Below are positions 22,996 through 34,719 of a stretch of 64,000 nt of DNA, piece by piece. How positions within the stretch are numbered: position 1 is the stretch's first letter; each line of letters opens with the position of its first letter. The DNA comes from Metellina segmentata (lineage: Eukaryota; Arthropoda; Arachnida; Araneae; Tetragnathidae). The notes under the pieces are model-generated. The model had not been told where the DNA came from and did no database searches. It saw nothing but the letters and a program-made list of their open reading frames with translations. The translations under genes were made by a program, and so were the position numbers. The stretch spans positions 130,423,453 to 130,487,452 of the forward strand of contig OX375872.1 of NCBI GenBank assembly GCA_947359465.1, read 5' to 3'.

Positions 22996-23240
22996 ACCAA
23001 TTGAGGTAGGTAGATAGGTATTAAATTAACTTCGCACTGGAGCAACACAACGCGCTATTGGCGATGGTCCTGGATCAATCCCAAAGGGAAAAATACCAGG
23101 ACAACTCCACGTAACTTGAGCCATTTTCAGGTGATGAGGTCACACCGATCTCCAAACTTCCCACACCACTCTTAAAACTTCCAACCCCACCCCAACGTGA
23201 GGACATTTGTGGACAGCTAATACGTTACTATTCCAACAAC
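22996..23240 (-). mobile_element. SINE-A, 5'-truncated
   Basis: Plus view: a GAGGTAGGTAGATAGGTATT tail, 'aacttcgcactggagcaacacaacgcgctattggcgatgg', 'caatcccaaaggg', 'ccacgtaacttgagccattttcaggtgatgagg' and 'ccaacgtgaggacatttgtgg'. It stops before the box B region. Confidence 0.85.
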
Positions 23241-23283
23241 TGCTTCCGACAACGGTTCGGGATCAAACCCGAAGGCGAAGTGC

Positions 23284-23447
23284 TGGTAATTTTTAACTAA
23301 CGTCGTACTAGAGCTACACAACGGGCTATTGACGACGATCCGGGATTAATCCCCTAAGGGAAAGATTCCAAGAGAACACCACGTAATTTTGAACCACGGT
23401 CAGATGACGAGGCAACACCTGAGCTGGTACTCCACTCTCCAAACTTC
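23284..23447 (-). mobile_element. SINE-A 3' half
   Basis: Plus view: 'taatttttaactaacgtcgtactagagctacacaacgggctattgacgacgatccggg', 'cccctaagggaaagattcc', 'ccacgtaattttgaaccacggtcagatgacgagg' and 'ccactctccaaacttcc'. It ends exactly where the Tc1 remnant begins. Confidence 0.88.
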
Positions 23448-24519
23448 CATCAGGAGACCTAACCTGGCCAAGGAATTGTTGGGAAAGCTTGAAGATAATT
23501 CATAGCAACACGTACCGTGGGCGGTAGGGCATTATCTTGTTGAAAGTAAGTCCGAGGTGTCGCAAAAGGAACGGTAAGACAAGCGGTCGTAGAATGTCGT
23601 CTACGTATCGCTGTGCTGTAAGTGTACCATAAATGACTACCAAAGGGTACAGGCTATCAAAGGAGATGGTATCCTTGACCATAACACCCTGTTGTAGGCA
23701 TGTGTGGCGTGCGATAGAAGGGCAGTATCCCCACGCTGCCCTGGATGTCTGAAGCGACGTCTGCTGTTGTCGTCATGACACAGTTGGAAACAGTACTCGT
23801 CACTAAAGACTATACGCCCCCAGTCATCGACGTTCCAAGTTGATCGTACCAGCACCACTGTAATCGGACTTGACGGTGTACAGGCGTAAGAGGTAAGCGG
23901 CGTAACTATCGGTCCGAGTGCATATTCCATTCTCTCAGTCGTCTGCAGAGAGTCATGTTGGACACATGTGTGCGGGTCACTCGTTGGATAGTTGCTAACG
24001 ATGTATCCGGTGCTGTGACAACTGCTCTGACACATTCGCTCTGTCTTCCCGTTCTGTTGAGGTTCTAAGTCGACCGCCGCAGTCCTGACGCTGACATCTG
24101 CCGTTCTTGATCCACTCTTGTCAGCATCGTCTAATCGCCGCACCGCTTCGACCCACATGTCGAGCGATTTTGCGATTCGTCCAACCAGCCTCATTCAATC
24201 CGATAGTACAACTTCTTTCCAACTCTGATATATGCTCGTAATGAGCACGAATGTTTCAGCGAGGCATTGTTATTGTCGACGCATAAGATATCCGCATTCG
24301 AAATGCTGCAGAAATTAGAAATTTTGACCACAGATTGAGAATTGCTCCTTATATACACCTGCTCAAAAGGCAGTTCCGATGTGTTTGAGGTACCACTATT
24401 CATGCATTGGACACCAAATTTCAATCATTTGCATGTTCGTTCAAAATGTTTGTGCATACGAAATTTCATGACAGTTAGACAACTCCTTCTAGGTGCGTCG
24501 ATTTTTCTGTTATAGAGTG
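23447..24519 (-). mobile_element. Tc1-like element, 3' truncated
   Basis: The right end is an intact 5' terminus: on the minus strand it begins CACTCTATAACAGAAAAATC next to a TA (24520-24521). The same terminal sequence in a second copy closes the 3' end at 43612, which supports the boundary. Roughly 1,070 bp remain. The left end breaks off inside the transposase gene at the join with SINE-A, so the third catalytic residue and the 3' terminus are lost. Confidence 0.9.
23460..24267 (-). pseudogene. Tc1 transposase pseudogene, truncated
   Basis: An ATG at 24267-24265 starts a Tc1 N-terminus (MPR, then an in-frame TGA). Helix-turn-helix sequence follows (NRKIARHVGRSGAAIRRC, then another stop). 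Later parts include WGRIVFSDEYCFQLC with the first catalytic Asp, GTLTAQRYVDDILR and, in a third frame, an NKIM/QDNA region matching the second Asp motif. Several stops and frameshifts separate these pieces, and the DD34E glutamate region is missing. A long-dead copy of the same subfamily as 43178-43612. Confidence 0.9.
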
Positions 24520-25300
24520 TAATATCGAATTAAGAAGCAAGGTTCTTTACTGTAAACGCGCAAAAAAGAGCAACGCGCTAATTGCCGCGTTTCTTTCGAT
24601 GTTCTCGACATCATGATTACTCCGCACTTCCTAAACTAAGAGGGCACAGAAAAAGTCGAGCAGCAAAAAGCGCAAATAAACCCATCCCCCGAGTTTCACA
24701 ATCATCACGTCCGAACCTTCAGTTCATCCGCTCATAACACTCCTCAGGATAAAAATCATACGCCACTGGGCAAGGCAACTTCTGCAACGAGCTCCAAAGC
24801 CGAAAAAAGGAATAAAATCAATACAGAAACATGGCGGCATTGTTTTGGACAATCTCTAACGAATAACCCGGAAACTGGGCCCCCGGGCGATTACTGTATT
24901 AGCCGTTTTTTATAGCCCCACGCTTTCTCCGAAACTACCCCTGTTATTTTTTCAACAACGATCGAGTTATAAACACCCGGAACGTGCTCGACGCAGCGGT
25001 GTGCGTATAAGTGCTTTGGCAGAAAATCGCGACACGTCAATCCGGGCAGTTTGGGTTACGGCGACCCTCTTCGAAATAAATGACCCGACAGGGCACATGC
25101 TGCACTTCTTTTTTTATTTCTTGGAAGGGTAAGGAGAAGGCCACCGTGAGGCTAGACTGCATTGAAACCGCACTGTGGACATCGTCATAAAGCACCGAAG
25201 CGGTATAACTGTACCCCGAACCATTGAGACAGCTGGGTCGTTCACGGATATGACTGAGACTTAACTGAGCTCATATGAACCGGAGAAGTATCATGTGCCG
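24520..25300. other. GC-richer low-repeat island
   Basis: Composition rises in GC and no tandem unit is visible. No domain is recognised in any frame. It contains CCGAAACTGGGCCCCCGGGC-type GC blocks near 24870. Function unknown. Confidence 0.3.
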
Positions 25301-25510
25301 TAGGGAAGGTTGGTTTGTAGAGCATTGGGTTATAGGAAGTTTTTTTTTTGTAGAGTATATATATATATATATATATTAGACAATAGGAAGGTTGGGGGGG
25401 GGGGTTGTGTTGAATATATTTTATTACAGGAAGGTTGGTTTGTAGAGTGTTGGGTTATAGGAAGGCTTTTGTAGAGTTGTATTATAGGAAGGTTTAGTTT
25501 ACTATTACCC
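25301..25510. repeat. ~30-bp minisatellite with TA and G runs
   Basis: A 'ggaaggttggtttgtagag.gttgggttata' theme recurs about five times (near 25305, 25385, 25430, 25460 and 25490). It is interrupted by a (TA)n run at about 25356-25377 and a G run near 25395-25404. Confidence 0.8.
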
Positions 25511-25705
25511 TCTTGAATTAGCATTTTAGAGAATGAAATATCTTAGAGACACACTCGATACAAAGAAATAAAATATGTTGAATTTGTTTCCAATGTCCGT
25601 TTATTCAATGTATGGTATGGGAAGGTTTGGAACAGGTTTTGACACACACCAGAAGCTGGACACTACAGGACAGTTTTCGATGCGAATACAAACCACGAGG
25701 AGGTA

Positions 25706-25978
25706 TAACCCTCTTGATGGTCGTCTTGTCAAATTGACCGGTTTCAGATGGACGAGATATCGCGTGAGTACGAAAAACTGACCACTTCTTGATGGACGAG
25801 ATATCTCATGAGTTTCAAAACAGACCAGTTCGTGATGGACAAAGTATATCGTGAGTACAAAAACTGACGAGATCTTGGTCTCGGCATTATAAAAAATCCA
25901 CTATATCTCGATGACGTCAACAAAATTTGGTCCGATCTAGACTGACGAGATATCTCGCCGAAACCACCTGGAGGCTTA
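25706..25978. mobile_element. Palindrome-rich MITE, copy 2
   Basis: It begins TAACCCTCTTGATGG and ends CCGAAACCACCTGGAGGCTTA. The ends are imperfect inverted repeats of each other. Internal modules are 'gatggacgagatatcgcgtgagtacgaaaaactgaccac..ctt', repeated three times, plus GACGAGATATCTCGCC near the 3' end. Short open frames across it reflect the repeat. Confidence 0.82.
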
Positions 25979-26800
25979 AACTCACTGCAATAAGTAACTC
26001 TTACTTTGGAGTTAGCGTCTTTTCCGCGCGAACTCCACATCCCTCATATCGAATCGCATTATAGTCGGTCGAATAGCAAACAGCAGCCGACCGGACTGCA
26101 TGGGTTGAGATGTCGAACACGCCCCCTCTACCTGAAGGGAATATCTCGAAAGGAAATCCCTTTTAACCCGAACTTCACTCGATCCATAGTCTTATTTGGG
26201 GAACTTTTATTTCCCGAAAGTCCTCGCTCTCTCCCCGGCCACCTACACTTCCAAATCTCAACTTCGCCCGTGAAGAATTCTCCACTGTTTTTTCAACGTT
26301 GACTCCTTCGCGATTGAAAGAGCTTTTCAGATCCCGGGAGATTGAATGCCGTCGGTTTACTCAGACACTCACTTCCTTCACCTTTAAAAGTGCGAGGGGG
26401 GAGGAGGCTGAGACTACTTTGGACTGCAGAAATTACTTCTAGGCTATTTCTGCTGTGTGGCGTGTTCACGCTCTGACAGTTACACACATCCCGGCAGGGG
26501 TGGTATTGTGTTTTCCTGCGACGGGTTGGATCATCGGGAATTTTGTACGGGCTACCTCATTTGCATGTGATAGCTTTTTCGATTGACGTCAAATAATCGG
26601 GGCTCGGCGAACCAGGTGGGAGTCGCTTCCGGCGGATGGAAAGACCCCGTCTGTGTCTTTTCTTTTTCCGACCCAACAATTACACACGCGAGGTGAAGAA
26701 GGAAGCGAGTTTCTTGACGAAGGAATGGATTATTTGAGGAGAGGGTATATGGTCGAGCTGAAGGTGTCCCAGAGATGGAGACAGTTTTTTTATGTGTTTT
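25979..26800. other. GC-richer low-repeat island with octamer and CRE motif
   Basis: Single-copy-looking sequence with the octamer ATTTGCAT (26559-26566) and, 17 bp beyond it, the palindromic CRE-type TGACGTCA (26584-26591). Open frames of 64-98 codons here have no recognisable domain. A promoter or enhancer is possible but unproven. Confidence 0.35.
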
Positions 26801-26809
26801 AAGTTTGAA

Positions 26810-28020
26810 ATGGGGGTTCTATAACATAACTTTAACGCACACATAAACTATAAATATAATGCCTAAACTATTATGTTAATATAACTAATTCAAGAACATA
26901 ACTGTAACATAAACTATAAGTTTAAACTGTAAATCATAATATATACCTAACTAATTCTATAATATAGCTGTAACATAAACTATAAGTTTAAACTATAAAT
27001 CATAATGTATACCAAACTAATTCTATAATATAACTGTAACACACACAAATTATAAGTTTAAAACATAAACTATAAGTTTAAAACGTACACTATAAATTTT
27101 AAACATAATTTTGAACATTAACTATGAGTTTAAACTATAAATCATAATGTATACCTAACTAATCCTATAACATATCTGTTACACACACAAATTATAAGTT
27201 TAAAACATAAACAATAAGTTTAAAACGTACACTATACATTTTAAACATAATTTTGAACATAAACTAATTAATTCTATAACATAATTCAATAACTTATATT
27301 TTAAACATAAAATATATAACACAACTTAAAAATAGGCTACTTTGTTTCAAGAACAAATTCAATAACGTAACTTAACATAAATTATGAGTTTAAAACATAA
27401 TTTCTAAACCATAACTAAAATTTAAACGATAAGTTCGAAACACACCAACATAAATTCTATTACATAACTAAAACAAACTTTTTTGATTACATTAATTCTT
27501 TAACATAACTAAAAGATAAAATATATAAATTAAAATGTAAATTCTGCAACTTTACTAAAACATAAACTATAAGAGTTTGAAACAATTTATATACAATAAA
27601 CTAAGTCTACAACCAAAGAGTTTAAGAAAAATTCTATTATATAAAATAATTCTATAACTTAGTTTAAATTACTTTTTATAATATAAACCAAGTCTACAAC
27701 CAAAGAGTTTAAGAAAAATTCTATTACATAAAATAATTCTATAACTTAGTTTAAAACACTTTTTATAATATAAACCAATTCTACAACCTAAAAGTTTAAA
27801 ACATTAACTCTATAACAGGTACACAATATTCGATAGCAAAGTTCTATAACATAAGTTTTAAACATAAACTGTAATATAACTGAAACAAACTATAAGTTTA
27901 AAACATGAATTATGTAATAGAAATCACAACATTCTATAACAAAGCTATATAAAAAAAACTTAAGTTTAAAACATAAGTTGTCTAACTAAAACATGAACTC
28001 TATAAGTTTAAAAAAAAATT
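26810..28020. repeat. AT-rich minisatellite of 'ataactgtaacataaactataagtttaaa' type
   Basis: The words ACATAAACTATAAGTTTAAA and 'aattctataacataac' recur dozens of times with variable spacing (about 28-60 bp). A larger ~85-110 bp duplication is embedded, with near-identical pairs at about 27602-27680 and 27688-27780. G and C are nearly absent. Non-coding. Confidence 0.85.
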
Positions 28021-29300
28021 TGTTTAATTTTTCATCGTCGTATACTTACAATAATAAAATTTGTGCAGACTGAGCATGAAAAAGAAATATCACTACCTTT
28101 GCAAAACAAAGCATTAAGATTTCGAATACATATTTTGTACTTAATGAGAGTGCCATCTTTTAACCGTATGTTATAGTTCATCATCTAATTTGATGCTGTG
28201 ATACATGATCTAACCTTCTGTTGTTTCCAAAATTTAAATTTTTCTACGATTTCAATTGAATAAGTTATATGTTCTAAATAAGTATTTGGTTTTATCTATG
28301 ATCTAACTTTATTTGTGTATGTCTTTTCTCTTGCATTTTTTGGATCATATATTTTTTATTCTCGGAATTGGATTTTGTAGAGAAAGATCTATTTAATAAA
28401 TCAAAGGAAATTCTTTTACGTGATAAGTACCATTTCCCTTACAGCCCATGATCTGCTCCAATTCTGATTAATATTGTTAATATGAAGGGACTAATCCTAT
28501 TTACAGTTATGGTATTTATATACTAGGTAAGCTACTAGAACAAAAGATTATAATCACAAGGAAGCAACAACATACTAAGCAATATTAACCCTTTGTTAGA
28601 AGTTACATTGTTATTCAAAGAGGCAATTTTGTATCAAAAATATCTTTTGGTAGTGCTTTTCTGTACTCTCGCGAAATACAAAGACGTGTTTGAGGTCTAT
28701 TTAAATCAAAACTTGTGTTTGCTTTTGTTAGAAATGTTAATAAATTCAAACTATACCAAATAAATTTCTGATACATAGCAATGTAACTTCAATATCTATA
28801 TAAATGTTTTTCAAGACTCACTGTAATGAAGTCTGGTATCTTTTACATGCAAGCAATAAAAATGAAGTTGCAATAATTTCACTTTCAGTACGTAATATGC
28901 AATTTTATAAATGCCAACTATTACAAAGCAACACCATTAATGTATTTTTGTGTGGAAGGAAATAAAACATGGACATTAGTTTGGTGTACAAATGAATCTC
29001 ATCAGATGTTTTGACAAGCAGATAATATCAATGTAGCTATTGAATAACAATATACACATGCAGTTTTGCACAATGTTGACTGTAGCATTTCAACTCTTAT
29101 ATATAAGACTAATTATATCAATGAAGCTCTTGTATTACTCCATTCTTTATTCAAATTTTGCGCAATATACACTATACTAATATTACTAATTCAGCTTTTA
29201 ATATCCTTTCAAACGTGTCAATAGGATATGAAAATGTTTTCCCTTATATAACACTTTAGGAAATATACATACACTAAAGCTATCTTATCAGAATAAAAGA

Positions 29301-29303
<3 letters not shown>
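28021..29303. other. No gene recognised
   Basis: AT-rich, largely unique sequence. The only notable feature is the 129-bp inverted duplicate at 28689-28817. No exon is supported. Confidence 0.45.
28689..28817 (-). repeat. 129-bp perfect inverted duplicate, arm 2
   Basis: Exact reverse complement of 22850-22978, with a spacer of about 5.7 kb between the arms. Flanking bases do not match on either side. Confidence 0.93.

Positions 29304-29341
<38 letters not shown>
29304..29341. repeat. (TA)n microsatellite
   Basis: About 19 uninterrupted AT dinucleotides. Similar runs lie at 34182-34204 and 60267-60304. Confidence 0.95.
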
Positions 29342-29343
<2 letters not shown>

Positions 29344-29589
29344 CAAGCTTCAAAAAAGTTACTAATAAGGCTACTTGCACACATCTATTTCGGTCGGGCG
29401 ATAAAATGACATACCATAAATTCTTTTGGAGGCATGAAGAAGAGTATGAGAGCTTGCATACAGTACGATCTACTCACAACACGATAGGATATTGGTTTTA
29501 CTGTCGTCGATTGCCACTAGAGCAGACAACAGTCGTTGTTTATTTTATTCGAAGAACAAAACAGAACAGCTTTTTTACTCTCCAAACCA

Positions 29590-29930
29590 TGTTTATATTT
29601 TCTCGCTTGTTAGAGATAAAATACAAATTTCAACGGATTTGAAATCTGCGGAAAATTTAAAACCAGATGGATACTTTAAATGTAATTTTACTTCAAAGAT
29701 TGATTAAGTTAAGATTAAGTCAATTGTGATCAAAACAAAAGGTTTTTTTACTGTCGAGTCCAAGATTGTATCTTCGCGCTCATTAATAATAGAGTAAAAA
29801 TTTCAACGCATTTGAAATCTGCGGAAAATTTTGCACCAGATTGATACCTTAAATGTGATTTCCTGTCAATAAATAGTTTTTCAACTGTAACTTTTATATT
29901 TTCGCAAATCGAATTTAACCACATTTGACG
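29590..29930 (+). repeat. Dispersed 'atttcaacggatttgaaatctgcgg' block, two copies
   Basis: Two copies (about 29605-29705 and 29785-29900) carry AATTTCAACGGATTTGAAAT, then 'ctgcggaaaatttt..accaga', 'ttaaatgtgatttt' and 'ataaatagtttttcaactgtaacttttatattttcgca'. The same block occurs at 39590-39710, 39855-39990 and inside the MITE at 46960-47394. A mobile origin is likely, but the outer ends here are not defined. Confidence 0.7.
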
Positions 29931-30800
29931 AAGGTATTGATCACGAACACAAAAAGGGGTATTTATCTCGATTCATAGAAAATATATTCATATAAATAGT
30001 AACTTAAAATAGAAAGAATATTTAATCGTATTCGATTTTCTGAAGAGTTTACAGCAAATGGGAGATATACTATGTAATTTTATTTCTAAGGTAACGTATA
30101 CCGACAACGGTCCGTTTAACTTTTCATGCTTGACAAATGTCTTTAAAATAAAACTAAATTTAAAGATTCAAAATTCGAAGTAATTTTTTTAATATCTTTA
30201 ACGCGAAATATGAAAGATAAGTTTCAATTTTTTCATTCCTTTTTTATATCCTTGTGTTAAATTGAACTCGATATGGTTTTTAAAAATGAACTTATTAGCC
30301 TGATTAACTGAACAAAAAAATTGTGAGCTTATTTTCGTAGAATTTATATTTTAACTTTAAAGTTAGTGTTATTACTATTTTTATCGAATTTTTTATATTA
30401 TATAGACATAGTTTCTCTTTGCCATATTACAGTTTTTGACGTAAATGTTTTTTGGTCATTCTTAGATTGTTTATAGTTTAGCATAATTCCCACGTTTTGT
30501 CGTGGGTTTTAATCAAATTTTTGTTGAAATACTCCCCAGTCGTTATAACATTCGTGGTTCCATTTGTGCTACAAATGCTCTGAAAGAGAGAAGGTTGGAG
30601 GATTTGCCTTAGTTTCGGATAGTCTAATTGTAGTTAAATTGACTGATGTGTGCTATCATCTACACATTTTATTGGTGGGTAAGTAGGTACACTACTTAAT
30701 ATACCTAGTTACTTAAAGAAAATTAAGATAAGGTTTAGAGTATATATTTGCATATGTACGCCGTATAACTTAGATTATTGTGCGAGCTGCGTGCTTGTAA
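29931..30800. other. No gene; probable mariner 5' flank
   Basis: AT-rich sequence without an exon. The mariner terminus should lie in the last ~150 bp, but I could not match a left terminal repeat to a right one. Confidence 0.4.
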
Positions 30801-30802
30801 AC

Positions 30803-31839
30803 ATGGAAGAAAGGAACGTCCATTTTCGCCACATTTTACTATTTTATTTCAAAAAAAGGGGAAAAAGCTGCAGAAGTACATAATAAGGTTTGCAATGTGT
30901 ATGGGGCCGATGCCTTAACAGAATGTTTGTGTGTCAAAAGTGGTTCACCAAGTTCTGTTCCAGGGATTTTGAAATCAGCGACATGCCCCGCACTGGTTGC
31001 CCAACGGAAAATGACCCAGCCGTAATAAAGGCTATCATCGGTAAAAACTCATCCCAAACTGTACGGGAGATTGCTGCGGAACTCAATAATATATCCCACA
31101 AAAGTGTAGGTAACCATTTGCACCAGTTGAGATACGTTTCTCTCCTCAATGTTTGCTTGCCACACGAGTTGAACAAACACAACTTTACTGTTCGCATTTA
31201 CTTCTGCGAAACGCTTCTTAAACGCCAAGAAATAGATCCACTTTTGAAGCAGCTGATTACGGGTGATGAAAAGTGGATTCTCTTTGACAGCGTCGTTCGT
31301 AAAAGACCATGGGGAAAGAGTAGCGAGCGACCACAATCAACCTCGAAGACGGGATTGCAACTGAGGAAAATTATGCTCTCAGTGTGGTGGGATTATAAGG
31401 GTATCATTTATTATGAGCTCTTGACATAAGGCAAGACAATCAACTCAGACGTATACTGCTCCCAGTTAAGAAAATCGGATCAAGCCATACGTTGAAAGCG
31501 TCCAGAATTGTCAAATCGTAGAGGAGTTGTCTTTCAACATGATAATGCCATACTCTATACTTCATTAAGGACACGGCAGGAATTATAAGGACTTGACTGT
31601 GACGTTTTGCCTCACTCTTCCTTTCTCCGAACCTTGCGCCCTCGGATTATCACCTATTACGATCGCTTCAGAATTCTTTGAATGGTATAAAGTTGACTAA
31701 CGACGGGTCTGTAAAAAAGCATATGAATCAGTTTTTTGCCAGTAAACGTCATGCGTTATATGAACGTGACATTATGAAGTTGGTAAAGCGATGGCAAATA
31801 GTCATGGAAGAGAATGGACATTACATAATTGATAATTAA
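30803..31839 (+). pseudogene. Mariner transposase pseudogene
   Basis: A SETMAR/mariner-type transposase reads from ATG 30803 (MEERNVHFRHILLFYF) to a stop at 31837-31839. About 345 codons would be expected, and the span fits full length. A frameshift near 30860 moves the helix-turn-helix region (KWFTKFCSRDFEISDMPRTG) into another frame. A stop at 31427-31429 and further shifts follow. The catalytic residues of DD34D are still visible: ITGDEKW, QHDNA and LAPSDYHL. It is inactive through frameshifts and stops rather than catalytic substitutions. The helicase-like look of neighbouring minus-strand frames is a shadow. Confidence 0.93.
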
Positions 31840-31899
31840 GTATTTTCTGTGTTGGAGAAATTGTATTTTATATAACTCAAAAAACCCGAACGGTCTTAA

Positions 31900-32655
31900 T
31901 GTAGGTAGTAGTATAACGGACGGTAATATAGATACACAACTCACTTCTCAGTGCTTGTCGTTTATGTACAGAACTTTGATCAACATTTGCAAACAAGGAA
32001 AAATATCATTGTCTCTAATATTTCCCCCTCATACATCAGCAATAAAACGACACGTTTAATGTTTTTCGTCCCAATACAACTCACTATTCTGTAATGTAGA
32101 TCACCAACGCATCTTTCAGTACTCATCGTTTCTGTAAAAAATGTCGATAGCCATTTTCAACCCTGAGTAAACTATCCCGTATCCCGGATACTTCGACCTT
32201 TTACCTAAGCAATAAAACGAAACTTTAAAAGTTTTCTGACCCCAGAGTACAACTCAGTATTTAATAATGCAGACCATCAATCCACTTTTCAGTACCTATT
32301 GTTTCTGTTATCAATATTAATCACCATTTTCTACCCAAAGAAAAATATTCCGTGTCCCAGATATTTTGACATCACACATCAGCAATACAATGACACGCTA
32401 AAAGTTCTTTGACCCATTATAACTCACTATTCAATAATGTAGACATCAACGCACCTTTCAGCATCTGTCGTTTCTGTAACGCGCAAATGTTTATCTCCAT
32501 TTTCAACCCAAAGAAAATATCCCGTGTCTCGGATATTTTGACTTCATACATCAGCAATAAAACGGAGGTTAAAATTTTTTCGCCCGCCAATAAAGCTCAA
32601 TACTCAATAATGTAGATCACCAACTCACCTCTCAGCACCTGTCATTTTCCATCAA
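31900..32655. repeat. ~172-bp satellite, four copies
   Basis: AATAAAACGACACG and variants starts at 32041, 32211, 32384 and 32556 (spacings 170, 173 and 172), with a first copy from about 31900. Units share 'caactcactattc.ataatgtagatca', 'cttttcagtacctgtcgtttctgt' and 'atatcccgtgtcccggatattttgac'. The array starts just 3' of the mariner pseudogene. Confidence 0.88.
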
Positions 32656-33235
32656 ATAAAATGAGGGTTTTTTGCTTCCAAATCGAGATTTTATTCCACC
32701 TCCTGGGAGAGATACTCAAAACGCAGCCATAGCTTTCCCGCACACACCGTATGGAATACGTTTGGAGACATACCCAGGATTTATCATCACAGGTGAACTT
32801 TCGCATAAGAAGCATCGTAAAAATGATCCGTCCTTTGCAACTCCTGATATGCAAATATCGATCCGAAAGCCCGAGAATTATCGGCACCGCCCATTCTCAG
32901 GTGCGAACGAAATGAAGTGAAAAAGCTTTTTTTCGTTTATTCACTTTTTTTTTCGTTTCAGGAATGTCGCGACGGAAGAATGTTCGAAGATGCGTTTCGG
33001 AGAGACCCAGGATGCATTTTCGGGAGAAAAAGTTTGACAGAAAAGAAATTTCTCGCAATTTTCCTTCCGCCGAGAGAGGCTTCGAGGCTTTCCATGCAAT
33101 TTTGTGCAATAATATCGATGTTTTGTCAAGGGAAAAAAAGGGCTTTAAAGATACGCCGAAAGGGAAACACTTGAACGTGGCGTTCATCGAGCTGTTGCTG
33201 AAAGTAATGGAACAAGGTTCTAAGAATGATCGAAT
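32656..33235. other. GC-richer low-repeat island
   Basis: The region is open in several frames on both strands at once (for example 32672-32920 and 32964-33239 plus; 32897-33187 minus), which argues against any one being real. No domain is recognised. A second octamer-like ATATGCAAAT lies near 32849-32858. Confidence 0.3.
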
Positions 33236-34700
33236 TTAAAAATCCAATATTTATGCGTGTGAAGAGCTTGGTTAGTGCAGATGGTTGTCGTTATTAAGTA
33301 AAAACGGTTTTAAAGAGCGGGACGGGACTATTTTGTGCTTTCAAGGGGAATATTTAGGTTCCTCAAATTAGAAAGTTATGATTGTTGAGTTCATCGAATT
33401 ATTGCTGTTATTAATGGAACAAGAAATAATTGAATTTAACATATGTATATATGTACGTGTTTGTAAATTGTTTGGTTAGTCCTGCTGCTCTAGTTATCAC
33501 GTAAAACAGATTATGGAGAGGATAATATATACTTTTTCTCAGGAAAAGATATGTAAAGGTTCAAAAAATTAGAGAGGTAGGATTGTGGATTTCATCGAGC
33601 CCTGTTTAGAGTAATGTAACAATGCGCAAAGAATGACCAAATTTAAAAATCCAATATGTATAAGTACACACGTAAATTGTTTGATTACTTCTGCTGTTCT
33701 AGTTACGCATGAACAGACTATAGAAAGTGTAAAAAATATTTTTTTTTTCGTAAAAGGATGCTTACAGGTTCTTCAAATTAGAAAGGTATGATTCTAGACT
33801 GCATCAAATTGTTGCTGACAGTAAGGGAACACGGTGATAGCAATGATTGAATTTAAAAATTCTGTATTAATGGCGCTTGATGGATTTGAATGAAATGGTT
33901 ATATTTATTAAGGTTTATTATTTATTTTTGATGGTTATATTTATTAAGTAAAAGCTGGATATAAAGAGCGGTACTATTATGTATTTTTAGCGGGGAAATT
34001 CAAAGGTACCTCAAATTAGAAAGTTGTGATTGTTGAGTTCATCGAATTATTGCTGAGTGTGACGGAACAATGTGTTAAAAATGATCGAATTTCAAAATCC
34101 AATAGGATATGTAAACGTGTTAAAGGGTTCGGTTAGTCCTGCTGTTCTCGTTATAACATAAAACCAGTTATGAAGAGGGTAATATATATATATATATATA
34201 TATATTTTTGCTCAGAGAAAGATGTTAAACCTTCGTTAAATTAGATAGGTATGATTGTGGAATTCATAGAATCGTTGCTGTCAGTAATTGATTAAGGTGC
34301 CAAGACAAATGGAATTTAAAATTCCACTATTTATACGTATGACAGTTTTTTTAGTATATGTGGTTGTCTGTATAGCGTAAAAACGGTTATAAGGATCGGT
34401 ACAATTATTTGTTTTTTAGGGAAGGATATGTCAAAGGCTCGTAAAATTGGAAGTGTGTGATTGTGTCGAGTTCATTGATGTCTGTTGCAGAGTAATAGAA
34501 CAAAATGCCACGTGAATTATCGAATTTAAAAATCCAATATTTATGCGTATGAAAGGTTTTAGTATACATGTTTGTCGTTATTAAGTAAAACTGGTTATAA
34601 AGAACAATAGAATTATGGATTTTTTCAGAAAAATTGTATTTTAAAGGTATGTAAATTTGAAAAAGTATGATTGTTGTGTTCACCAAGCCGATCATTTACT
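33236..34700. repeat. ~210-bp diverged satellite, seven copies
   Basis: GAATTTAAAAATCCAATATT and variants recurs near 33234, 33431, 33638, 33850, 34087, 34311 and 34524 (spacing about 200-235 bp). Each is followed by 'tatgcgtgtgaa..gtttggttagt', 'aaaacggttataaagagcggta' and 'caaattagaaaggtatgattgt..gttcatcgaattattgctg'. Units have indels. A (TA)n run sits inside one at about 34182-34204. Confidence 0.82.
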
Positions 34701-34719
34701 TAATTTTGCTCTTACTTTA

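Noticed and set aside
30650..30700. Left terminal repeat of the mariner element (TTGGTGGGTAAGTAGGTA)
   Set aside because: Looks plausible by memory, but I found no inverted match downstream of 31839.
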